From an uncultured Lachnospiraceae bacterium (GTDB taxonomy: Bacteria > Bacillota > Clostridia > Lachnospirales > Lachnospiraceae), in the NCBI GenBank assembly GCA_910585765.1, contig CAJUES010000045.1:1-29887 (forward strand): a stretch of 29,887 nucleotides of DNA, given 5' to 3'. The notes under the pieces were generated by a model, which saw only the letters and a program-made list of their open reading frames with translations, had not been told where the DNA came from and searched no databases. The first letter of the stretch is position 1; each line of letters starts with the position of its first letter. The position numbers were made by a program, and so were the translations under genes. Below are positions 1-6,714 of this stretch, one piece after another.

Positions 1-1499
1 ATACGAAAGTAGTAATGATATGTCAGATTACAAGTATCATATTGGGGTTTATTTGTAGAACTGTGTTTTCCGATTTGCTGGGTACTGAATATCTGGGAAT
101 CAATGGTCTGTTTTCAAATATATTGTCTGTTTTAGCTTTTACAGAATTGGGGATCGGGTCAGCGATGGAGTTTAGATTGTATTCTCCTCTTGCAAAAAAA
201 AGTATTGAAACCGTCAACAAGTACATTTCTGTTTACAGGCGATTGTATTTTTGGATCATTGTAATCTTTTTTTTGATCGGAATTTGCGCAGTAAAATTTC
301 TGCCATTTGTAGTTAAAACCTCAGAAATTGATGGCAATATAACTATTATATATTTAATTTTTTTGTTAGATACAGGATTTTCGTATTTTTTTGCTTATAA
401 AAAATCATTGCTGATCGCAGATCAGAAAAGCTATGTGGTTAATATTATTATGCAGATCAGTTTAATCATGAAGAATGGAGTACAGATCATTGCATTGCTT
501 ATTATAAAGAGTTTTATATTATATTGTGTGATTGGATGTTTTTTTACATTGGCAGGAAATTATTTTTGTTCTTTGTATGTTGATAAAAAGTATAAGTTTA
601 TTCAAATGCAACAAGGAATTAAACTTGAAGAAAAAGAGCGACAGGAATTGATAAAAGATTTGCAGGGTTTATCTATTCGAAGAATATCAGGAACAGCAAT
701 TGGAAGTACAGATAATCTCTTTATCTCTACATTTATAGGATTGGATATTATTGGAATTATATCTAATTATAAGTTGATCATAGGAACAATAAGTAATTTA
801 CAGGAAATACTATATAACTCGTTAAAAGCTTCTTTCGGAAACTTGTATGTTACTAGTGATGTTGAAAGCACTGAAAAAAATTTTAAGAGAGCTTTTTTCT
901 TTAATACGATTATATATGGATATTTTGGAATAATAATGCTCTTCTTGTTACGAGAATTTATCACAGATGTGTGGCTCTCGAATATATTTTTTTTACCTGA
1001 CGGCATATTGATAGTTATGCTGATAGAATGGATTATGAGAGGTATACATATACCTATATTTATGCTGGGAAATGCTATGGGTTTATTTTCCCAAAATAGA
1101 AATATCATGATTATATCGGCTGTTTGCAATATTATTCTTGATTTTATATTCGTGCAGACATACGGGGTATCAGGACTATACTTTGCAACTATTATATGCA
1201 ATGGATTACTTTTTGCAAGAGATAATTATGCCGTGTATCATTATGGATTTCACAAAAGTATATTTGGGTATTATGCTCTTTTAGGCAAATGGAGTATAGG
1301 TATCGTAATATCGACTATTCTGTCTTATTTAATAAAAGCAATAATAACCGTACATGGTTTCTGGGGAATTATTTTGAAATGGGTATTGATCTCGGCGGCA
1401 TATTTTGTATGTGTGTTGTTGACAAATATTAAAAATGATGAATTTAAATTTTTTGTTTGGCTAATAAAAGTGCGGATAATAAAAAGGTATTGTAAATAA
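1..1499 (+). CDS. Wzx-like polysaccharide flippase, 5' end outside the window
   Basis: This is probably a MOP-superfamily flippase that moves undecaprenyl-linked glycan units across the membrane. The protein is almost entirely hydrophobic with about a dozen membrane-length stretches and short charged loops. Its early sequence (SDLLGTEYLGINGLFSNIL, then TELGIGSAM) matches the conserved start of Wzx/RfbX-type transporters from Firmicutes. The first in-window ATG is at 15, but the frame is open back to base 3 (reading TKVV before that Met) and the family normally has some 15-25 residues before this point, so the gene very likely starts upstream. About 490 residues are visible, close to full length. 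It is AT-rich like the following three genes. The lack of rRNA-like or transposase sequence nearby favours a normal glycan locus. Which glycan it exports cannot be told from this sequence. Confidence 0.85.
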   Translation, partial: TKVVMICQITSIILGFICRTVFSDLLGTEYLGINGLFSNILSVLAFTELGIGSAMEFRLYSPLAKKSIETVNKYISVYRRLYFWIIVIFFLIGICAVKFLPFVVKTSEIDGNITIIYLIFLLDTGFSYFFAYKKSLLIADQKSYVVNIIMQISLIMKNGVQIIALLIIKSFILYCVIGCFFTLAGNYFCSLYVDKKYKFIQMQQGIKLEEKERQELIKDLQGLSIRRISGTAIGSTDNLFISTFIGLDIIGIISNYKLIIGTISNLQEILYNSLKASFGNLYVTSDVESTEKNFKRAFFFNTIIYGYFGIIMLFLLREFITDVWLSNIFFLPDGILIVMLIEWIMRGIHIPIFMLGNAMGLFSQNRNIMIISAVCNIILDFIFVQTYGVSGLYFATIICNGLLFARDNYAVYHYGFHKSIFGYYALLGKWSIGIVISTILSYLIKAIITVHGFWGIILKWVLISAAYFVCVLLTNIKNDEFKFFVWLIKVRIIKRYCK

Positions 1500-1545
1500 A
1501 TTTGGCGATATATGGGACGTCTATGTGGTTTTTCTGATCTGTATT

Positions 1546-1573
1546 TTGGACTGTAATACAAAAATAGTATTAA
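1546..1573 (+). promoter_or_regulatory. possible sigma-A promoter before the acyltransferase gene
   Basis: TTGGAC at 1546-1551 and TATTAA at 1568-1573 are separated by 16 bases in the 116-base gap after the flippase gene. The match is modest and the region is AT-rich, so read-through from the flippase is equally possible. Confidence 0.3.
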
Positions 1574-1615
1574 TTAGTGTTAGGAAGATATATTTGCCCA
1601 AAATAGGAGAAAGAT

Positions 1616-2677
1616 GTGGATAAATTAAGTGAGCAAATAGATGAAGACCTAGAAAATAAGCAGATGATTCAAAATTGTGTCTTCATAAAAACGAATTTAA
1701 TGTTGTTAGTTGTTTTAGGACATAGTGTAAATTTTTGGAGAGGAGACTGGTTTACGGGAAATCCGCTGATTCCATCAATGGGATTAACATTTTTGAGTAA
1801 ATGGGTCAATTCATTTCATGTTTATGCGTTTACGCTTGTGTCAGGATATCTTTTTGCATATAAAATGAGTGCGGGGGGGTATGTAAGATACTGTGCTTTT
1901 TTTAAAAATAAGGCAAAAAGATTATTGGTTCCTTATGTATTCTCTGCTTTAGTATGGGTGGTTCCTATATCCCAATACTTTTTTAAATGGAATCGAACGA
2001 CATTGTTCGGAAAATATGTGCTTTGCGAAAGTCCGAGTCAGCTTTGGTTTCTTTGGATGCTATTTGATATCTTTATTATTGCATGGCCATTGTGGAAATG
2101 GTTGTCGGGAAACGTGATGAAGGGGATCGGAATATCAGTTGTTTTATATTGTATTGGAGTATTTGGATATAAGTTAATGCCAAATTTATTTTGTATATGG
2201 ATCGCTTGTCAATACATGATTTTCTTTTTCATTGGGATTCAAATTAAAACATATCATTGTAAGGGGACGGGAAGGACTAAAGAGATCTGTTGTTGGAGTT
2301 GGTTGATCATATATATTTTTGTTTTTTCATTAGATATGTTAATTGAACAAAATATAAAAATTAGAGGAGTAAGTGCTGTTTCAAAATTAATTACTCATAT
2401 TGTAGGAGCATTAATGGCGTATACGACATTAGATAATTTGGCTAGATATGTAAAATGGGAGAAAAATAATTTGTTTGTAAAATTATCCAAGTACTCGATG
2501 CCGATATATTTGTTTCATGAGCAGTTCATATATATACTAGTGATATTGTTTAATGGTAGAGTGAATCCTTGGATTAATGCAGTAATAAATTTTGGTGGAG
2601 CTGTTATAGGATCTTTCACTATTAGTAGATTGTTTATGCGTTCAAAGATAATGAGATTTTTAATTGGGGAGAAATAA
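1616..2677 (+). CDS. acyltransferase family 3 membrane protein
   Basis: This is a likely integral membrane O-acyltransferase of the Acyl_transf_3 family (OatA/NodX type), which moves acetyl or other acyl groups to sugars on the cell surface. The 353-residue protein has about ten hydrophobic segments. A conserved His lies in VVLGHSVNF (His36), and a basic stretch followed by RLLVPYVF is typical of the loop after the third helix. The start is GTG at 1616, supported by AGGAGA at 1605-1610; an ATG at 1614 is in another frame and stops at once. It sits between the flippase and an SGNH/MBOAT pair, which suits modification of an exported glycan. A seven-G run at 1873-1879 lies inside the gene and is in frame here. 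One extra G would give a stop about nine codons later. The acyl donor and acceptor are not known. Confidence 0.8.
   Translation: MDKLSEQIDEDLENKQMIQNCVFIKTNLMLLVVLGHSVNFWRGDWFTGNPLIPSMGLTFLSKWVNSFHVYAFTLVSGYLFAYKMSAGGYVRYCAFFKNKAKRLLVPYVFSALVWVVPISQYFFKWNRTTLFGKYVLCESPSQLWFLWMLFDIFIIAWPLWKWLSGNVMKGIGISVVLYCIGVFGYKLMPNLFCIWIACQYMIFFFIGIQIKTYHCKGTGRTKEICCWSWLIIYIFVFSLDMLIEQNIKIRGVSAVSKLITHIVGALMAYTTLDNLARYVKWEKNNLFVKLSKYSMPIYLFHEQFIYILVILFNGRVNPWINAVINFGGAVIGSFTISRLFMRSKIMRFLIGEK
1873..1879 (+). repeat. G7 homopolymer inside the acyltransferase gene
   Basis: Seven consecutive G sit in an AT-rich gene, in the context TGC-G7-TATG. As sequenced they encode Ala-Gly-Gly-Tyr in frame. The same context surrounds the G9 run at 4138-4146 in the broken MBOAT gene. 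Confidence 0.9.
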
Positions 2678-2747
2678 ATTCTGCGAATAGTTAAATAAAA
2701 CATATCGTATGTACATATAACGAAATCATAAGTAGAGGAAGTGCTTT

Positions 2748-3824
2748 ATGTGTTTAGAAACTGGCCGATCAGGTAAGAATGTAAAAATACTCAAAAAATG
2801 GCAAAAAGCATTACTGGCTTTTGCATATAGTTTTATCATATGTAATTTACTGTGTATGGCATATGAATCAGGACCGGGTGGTTTGTATAGAGACCATGGG
2901 GCGACAAGTATGATACATAAACCTAATACCTATTATGTATACGGAAGTGAGGGGTATGGTGTGATCCGTTTTGACAAAAATGGATATAATAATTTTGATG
3001 GGGAATTAGATAGATCATATGTCTTATTGATGGGATCGTCACAAGTAGAGGGCGTACAGATTTCACAGAAATGTCACATGACTTCCGTGTTGAATAGTCT
3101 TTTGGGAGGGACACAAGAAAACTTAAAAGCTTATAATATTGCTGTTTCAGCCAATTATCTTCCTGAAATCATAAAAGGATTTCAGGCCGGAATCAAAGAA
3201 TTTCCTGATTCCAGCGCAGTGCTTATAGAAGTGGGATCAACGACATTTTCTATTGATGAATTGGAAGATAGTCTTGATCAGATTGTATACGATTCAGGTT
3301 CTGATGGAGCGAACCTGGAGAGGAATCTTACGATGAAGCAACGGGTGACAGGATATATCAAACAGGCACTGCCTCTTGCTAAGCTTATTGTGAGTGTGCA
3401 GCTAAAGGATGTAGATTTGCTGGAAGGAAACCCATTTGGATTGTTGCAGGTGTCTTCAACGCCGCAAGAGAAATCAGCAGTAGATAAAAAGCAATATGGT
3501 AAAACGTTGGATGATATATTTTCGTTGATTCGGAGTGAATATGATAAACCGATCATAATATTTTATCATCCAGAGGTAGTACTTGGCAGTGACGGCATGG
3601 CCATTATCCGTGATGAAGATACATATGACATTTTTATAAATTCATGTGAGAGGAATGGGATTATCTTTGCTGACATGGGTGATGCAATGAGCAATGCATA
3701 TGAAACGGCGTACATAGTTCCGTATGGGTTTTATAATACGGAGATTGGGAAGGGACATTTGAACGCAAAGGGACATGAAATTATTGCGCAGCAGTTGTAT
3801 CAGATTTTGGTGGATTTATGGTGA
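2748..3824 (+). CDS. membrane-anchored SGNH-fold protein linked to MBOAT
   Basis: This protein probably works with the MBOAT encoded next to it to O-acylate a surface glycan, as AlgJ/AlgX-like or PatB-like SGNH partners do. It has 358 residues with one N-terminal membrane segment (about residues 18-38) and an extracytoplasmic domain. The block I nucleophile motif is seen as LLMGSSQVEG (Ser97/98), and near the C terminus GKGHLNAKGHEI gives the catalytic His (His337). The Asp normally three residues before that His is not present, as in several MBOAT-linked relatives. The start ATG has AGAGGAAG at 2734-2741. The stop lies 11 bases before the MBOAT start, so translation is probably coupled. Whether it is a transferase, an esterase or only a carrier is not decided by sequence. 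Confidence 0.72.
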   Translation: MCLETGRSGKNVKILKKWQKALLAFAYSFIICNLLCMAYESGPGGLYRDHGATSMIHKPNTYYVYGSEGYGVIRFDKNGYNNFDGELDRSYVLLMGSSQVEGVQISQKCHMTSVLNSLLGGTQENLKAYNIAVSANYLPEIIKGFQAGIKEFPDSSAVLIEVGSTTFSIDELEDSLDQIVYDSGSDGANLERNLTMKQRVTGYIKQALPLAKLIVSVQLKDVDLLEGNPFGLLQVSSTPQEKSAVDKKQYGKTLDDIFSLIRSEYDKPIIIFYHPEVVLGSDGMAIIRDEDTYDIFINSCERNGIIFADMGDAMSNAYETAYIVPYGFYNTEIGKGHLNAKGHEIIAQQLYQILVDLW

Positions 3825-3835
3825 GGAGGGTAAAA

Positions 3836-4165
3836 ATGAATATATTGTCTGTAGTATTTGCAATATTTCTGATACTTCTTTTTGTTACGATTTTATTGAC
3901 TAAAGATGAAAATTCAAGACAAAATATTCTGCTTGTAGCAAGTTACGTATTTTATGCATATGCGGATGTACGTTTTATGCCTGTACTGTTGGCGCAGACG
4001 ATTGTTGCGTATAGTTCGGGAAGGGTATTCTCAATTAGGAATACACATTTTAAAAAGTGGATGTTTATAATGGCAATTGCGCTTGAAATTGGAATGCTGG
4101 CTACATTCAAATACGATAGACGGATAATGATTAATGCGGGGGGGGGTATGAAAGCCAAAAAATAA
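3836..4165 (+). CDS. MBOAT O-acyltransferase, N-terminal part (frameshifted at G9)
   Basis: This is the N-terminal portion of a membrane-bound O-acyltransferase. The start chosen is ATG 3836 (MNILSVVFAIF), which has GAGGAGG at 3823-3829; an in-frame ATG at 3818 overlaps the previous gene and lies before this ribosome site. The piece carries the usual first helices, the motif SYVFYAYAD (the family's 'yvfYgwwd') and MLATFKYD, which normally leads within a short loop into the PLGLSFYTFQ segment. Instead the frame passes through nine G (4138-4146) and ends at TAA 4163-4165. The rest of the family sequence continues in another frame from that point. The stop overlaps the next in-frame ATG (TAATG), so low-level restart is conceivable. 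As sequenced, the full enzyme cannot be made without slippage. Confidence 0.8.
   Translation: MNILSVVFAIFLILLFVTILLTKDENSRQNILLVASYVFYAYADVRFMPVLLAQTIVAYSSGRVFSIRNTHFKKWMFIMAIALEIGMLATFKYDRRIMINAGGGMKAKK
4138..4146 (+). repeat. G9 homopolymer that breaks the MBOAT reading frame
   Basis: Nine consecutive G follow TGC and precede TATG. A run of seven or ten G would join the two MBOAT halves, giving Ala-Gly-Gly(-Gly)-Tyr-Glu-Ser-Gln-Lys-Ile-Met-Met-Pro-Leu-Gly. With nine the frame ends six codons after the run, and with eight it would end at a TGA immediately after it. This is the classic form of a slippage-prone tract, although a sequencing length error is also possible. Confidence 0.9.
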
Positions 4166-5235
4166 TGATGCCGTTGGGTTTGTCTTTTTATACATTTCAG
4201 GCAGTAAGTTATATTGTAGATACCTATAAAGGAACGATGCCGGTAGAAAAATCTATTAAGAAAGTTGCGTTGTATATAGGATTTTTTCCGCAAATTACTT
4301 CCGGACCGATTGTCAAGGCACATAATTTTTTTAGCCAGTTAGAAAAGGAACATCCTTTTAAAATGCAGAATATCATAGACGGCGGACAAATTTTTTTAAT
4401 GGGAGTTGTAAAGAAAACGGTGGTTGCGGATCGATTGGGACGGGCTGTGGATGCCGTGTACGCAGTGCCGGAAGTTTACAGTGGGATTACCATATTGATG
4501 ACAACTATAGCGTACTCCATTCAACTGTATTTCGATTTTTCAGGTTATTCAGATATGGCAGTTGGAATTGGAAAGTGTTTAGGATATGATCTGGGAAGAA
4601 ATTTTAATATGCCGTATATTGCGAGAAATCCGGCAGAATTTTGGAGGCGCTGGCATATCAGTTTGTCGGAGTGGTTTAAGGAATATGTCTATTTTCCGCT
4701 TGGGGGAAATCGAAAGAGATTTGGGAGATCCTGCTGCAATGTATTGGTCGTGATGCTGTTAAGCGGGATCTGGCATGGCGCTGGGTGGACTTTTGTATTA
4801 TGGGGATTTTATCATGGAGTCGGTTCTATAGTGCACAGGCTGGCGATTGAATTAATGAACAGAAAAAACTGGCATGTGCAATCTGTTGCAGGAAAGAAAA
4901 TAGGCAATGCAGCGTCCATCTTATTGACATTTCTGTTTGTTAATACGGGGTGGATATTATTTCGGGCAGATAGTTTGGATACAGCTTTGACAGTGATGGG
5001 CAGGATTCTCACAATGGAAGATGGAATTCAGTATATTTATGTGTATACAATCATTTTTGCAATTCTGCTGGTGATTTTTAGTTTATATGTGATTTTGAGA
5101 AAAAACGGAGGAGCATCGTACATTTTTCTTGACTATTCTAAATTTTCATCATGGTTCTTTTTATGGACGGTATTACTTCTAACATTAGCATTTTTCTATT
5201 CCGGAGATACTGCATTCATCTATGGAGGATTTTGA
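4165..5235 (+). CDS. MBOAT O-acyltransferase, catalytic C-terminal part
   Basis: This is the larger part of the MBOAT family acyltransferase, with the family signatures in order: PLGLSFYTFQAVSYIVD, FFPQITSGPI, YFDFSGYSDMAVG, FWRRWHISLSEW, YFPLGGNRK, and the invariant His in SGIWHGAGW (residue 204 of this piece) followed by LWGFYHG. Joined to the upstream piece the protein would be about 466 residues, normal for DltB/PatA/AlgI-like enzymes. These transfer acyl groups from the cytoplasmic side to an outer carbohydrate or teichoic acid. The frame is open upstream of 4165 through Y-E-S-Q-K-I to the G run, which shows that the break is a simple length change. The ATG at 4165 has no clear ribosome site and may be reached only by coupling. 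The gene ends the glycan cassette, since no further + gene follows until the Rpn gene. Confidence 0.85.
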   Translation: MMPLGLSFYTFQAVSYIVDTYKGTMPVEKSIKKVALYIGFFPQITSGPIVKAHNFFSQLEKEHPFKMQNIIDGGQIFLMGVVKKTVVADRLGRAVDAVYAVPEVYSGITILMTTIAYSIQLYFDFSGYSDMAVGIGKCLGYDLGRNFNMPYIARNPAEFWRRWHISLSEWFKEYVYFPLGGNRKRFGRSCCNVLVVMLLSGIWHGAGWTFVLWGFYHGVGSIVHRLAIELMNRKNWHVQSVAGKKIGNAASILLTFLFVNTGWILFRADSLDTALTVMGRILTMEDGIQYIYVYTIIFAILLVIFSLYVILRKNGGASYIFLDYSKFSSWFFLWTVLLLTLAFFYSGDTAFIYGGF

Positions 5236-5332
5236 GTGACCGGAAAATATTAATATACAAAATTATGATGTATACTGTTTAAATAGAATATATTTGAGAA
5301 GGAAAAGCTGCATTGTAAAATAAGTGTTATTT

Positions 5333-5476
5333 CGTTACTGTACACGCCCCAACTAATTCTGACACAATTTTATGTAATGAAGGCGTAAACAGCAACCCAT
5401 TTGCACACAAAATGCTAAAGTGCAAGCATTTTGGCGCACGTTTTTCACTACTTTTATTGACGAGTGAACAGTAACG
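5333..5476. repeat. inverted-repeat hairpin element, copy 1
   Basis: CGTTACTGT at 5333-5341 and ACAGTAACG at 5468-5476 are exact inverted repeats; allowing one mismatch they extend to 13 bases. Inside, AAAATGCT and AGCATTTT form a second inverted pair around an eight-base loop. The inner segment with GCATTTTGGCGCA and GTTTTTCACT recurs in inverse orientation at about 10160-10185. It lies in the 348-base gap between the MBOAT and Rpn genes. It looks like a dispersed REP-type element; nothing coding is seen in it. The part of the gap before it (5236-5332) is AT-rich and shows no gene or clear terminator. Confidence 0.55.
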
Positions 5477-5513
5477 TTATTTCATACTGAGAAAATAAGT
5501 TCGAAACAAATGT

Positions 5514-5543
5514 TTGACAACCGCGATAAGGCTGTGCTATACT
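5514..5543 (+). promoter_or_regulatory. sigma-A promoter of the Rpn nuclease gene
   Basis: A perfect TTGACA at 5514-5519 and TATACT at 5538-5543 are separated by 18 bases. They are followed by AGGAAG at 5573-5578 and the ATG at 5584. The gene therefore has its own transcription start independent of the glycan cassette. Confidence 0.75.
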
Positions 5544-5583
5544 ACCTGTATCACATGTGAAATAAGCATTACAGGAAGTAACG

Positions 5584-6564
5584 ATGGGAAAGGCAGATAT
5601 AAGTACAAAGGATTTTTTGAAGGTTTCTGAGATATTTGCAGAGTTATTCAATATGGCGGTGTTTCAGGGAGATGACGGTATAACGCCAGCGGATCTTGTG
5701 GAATTAGACAGCGTGACTGACACGGCACTGAATCTTGCGGAAGGGCAGCTGAAATTTGTGGAGCGAGCCAGGGATGTCAAGAAACTTGCAAAGATGGGAA
5801 TCTGGTTCCGCATCATACTGGGGGTGGAAGGACAGACAGATATCCATTATTACATGCCGGTGCGGAACATGGGGTATGACGCGGCAGACTATGAGACGCA
5901 GTGCAAACAGATCAGGACACAGGCACTTGCAGGAGGGATTGACTTCAACCCTGTTAACGGAATTCCCAAAGGGACAAAGATTCTCCCTGTGATCACGCTG
6001 GTGTTTTATGTGGGTGAAAAACCGTGGGACGGACCAAGGGAGCTTTACGACATGTTCGATATTCCTGGGGAGAGGAAGGAATGGGCAAAGCGTTACATAC
6101 CCAATTATCTGCTGCATATCCTGGATGCAAGGCATCTGACTGATGATCAGATCGAACTGTGCAGTGACGACTTAAAGGCATTCTTCTATATGATCCGTGA
6201 GGATTACGATGAGGATAAACTCAAAGGGTATGTTGCGAAGTTCCGTGAGACATGGTATGCTATAAGTGCAGTGAAGGATGATAAGCGGTATGCAAAGTAT
6301 TACGACCAGTCGTTGAAGAAATCTGTGGATGGAGGTGTCAGAGTGGATGCAGTATTGGATCGGATCGAGGCGCGCGGCGAGAAGCGCGGAATAACAATTG
6401 GTGAAAAGCGTGGTATAATAATCGGGGAAGATAAGGGTGTCGCGATGAGCGCCCAGGTGTTCAAGGCAGTTCAGTCTGGGCAGCGTGATAATCAGATCAT
6501 TGCAGAGCAATGTGGCTGTACTATAGAGCAGGTGGTGAAGATACGAAAGGAATTTGAGATTTAA
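5584..6564 (+). CDS. Rpn family recombination-promoting nuclease / putative transposase
   Basis: This is a 326-residue protein of the Rpn (PDDEXK, transposase_31-like) family, whose E. coli members are DNA endonucleases that raise RecA-independent recombination. The nuclease core is seen as a Glu/Gln-Thr-Asp region, VEGQTDIHYYMPVR, followed by MGYDAADYETQ, and then the conserved PVITLVFYVGEKPWDGP, as in Clostridial Rpn proteins. The C terminus has short tandem repeats (EKRGITIGEKRGIIIGE, about residues 264-280) and a small helix-turn-helix-like end, also usual in this family. The gene has its own promoter and a terminator directly after it, so it behaves as a stand-alone cargo gene. It separates the AT-rich acyltransferase cassette from wecB. 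No transposon ends flank it convincingly. Its cellular role here, whether recombination or phage defence, is not established. Confidence 0.85.
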   Translation: MGKADISTKDFLKVSEIFAELFNMAVFQGDDGITPADLVELDSVTDTALNLAEGQLKFVERARDVKKLAKMGIWFRIILGVEGQTDIHYYMPVRNMGYDAADYETQCKQIRTQALAGGIDFNPVNGIPKGTKILPVITLVFYVGEKPWDGPRELYDMFDIPGERKEWAKRYIPNYLLHILDARHLTDDQIELCSDDLKAFFYMIREDYDEDKLKGYVAKFRETWYAISAVKDDKRYAKYYDQSLKKSVDGGVRVDAVLDRIEARGEKRGITIGEKRGIIIGEDKGVAMSAQVFKAVQSGQRDNQIIAEQCGCTIEQVVKIRKEFEI

Positions 6565-6576
6565 TATAGAAAATAG

Positions 6577-6607
6577 AAGGTCTGGCAAAACTGATGTCAG
6601 GCCTTTT
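6577..6607 (+). terminator. Rho-independent terminator of the Rpn gene
   Basis: AAGGTCTG pairs with CAGGCCTT across a 14-base loop, with one G-U pair, and runs into TTTT. It begins 12 bases after the Rpn stop codon. Confidence 0.65.
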
Positions 6608-6616
6608 ATGCACACA

Positions 6617-6657
6617 GGCACCCAGAGGAAGAATGTCAGCAAAAGCTGACGGGTGCC
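6617..6657 (+). promoter_or_regulatory. bulged hairpin in the leader of wecB
   Basis: GGCACCC (6617-6623) pairs with GGGTGCC (6651-6657), and inside it GTCAGC (6635-6640) pairs with GCTGAC (6645-6650) around AAAA. The 11-base purine-rich stretch 6624-6634 is left unpaired on one side. Such a bulged stem is more complex than a terminator and lies just before one. It could be the sensing part of an attenuator, but it matches no riboswitch class known to me. Confidence 0.5.
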
Positions 6658-6664
6658 CGGCGCG

Positions 6665-6704
6665 CGAGTAGGGGAGAAGATCGTTCCCCTGCTCGATTTT
6701 TTTT
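6665..6704 (+). terminator. strong terminator/attenuator directly before wecB
   Basis: CGAGTAGGGGA (6665-6675) pairs with TCCCCTGCTCG (6685-6695) with one G-T mismatch, followed closely by eight T (6697-6704). The ribosome site GGAGGAG of wecB begins on the next base. A terminator placed so close to a start codon suggests attenuation of wecB, unless wecB transcription begins inside it. Confidence 0.7.
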
Positions 6705-6714
6705 GGAGGAGAAA

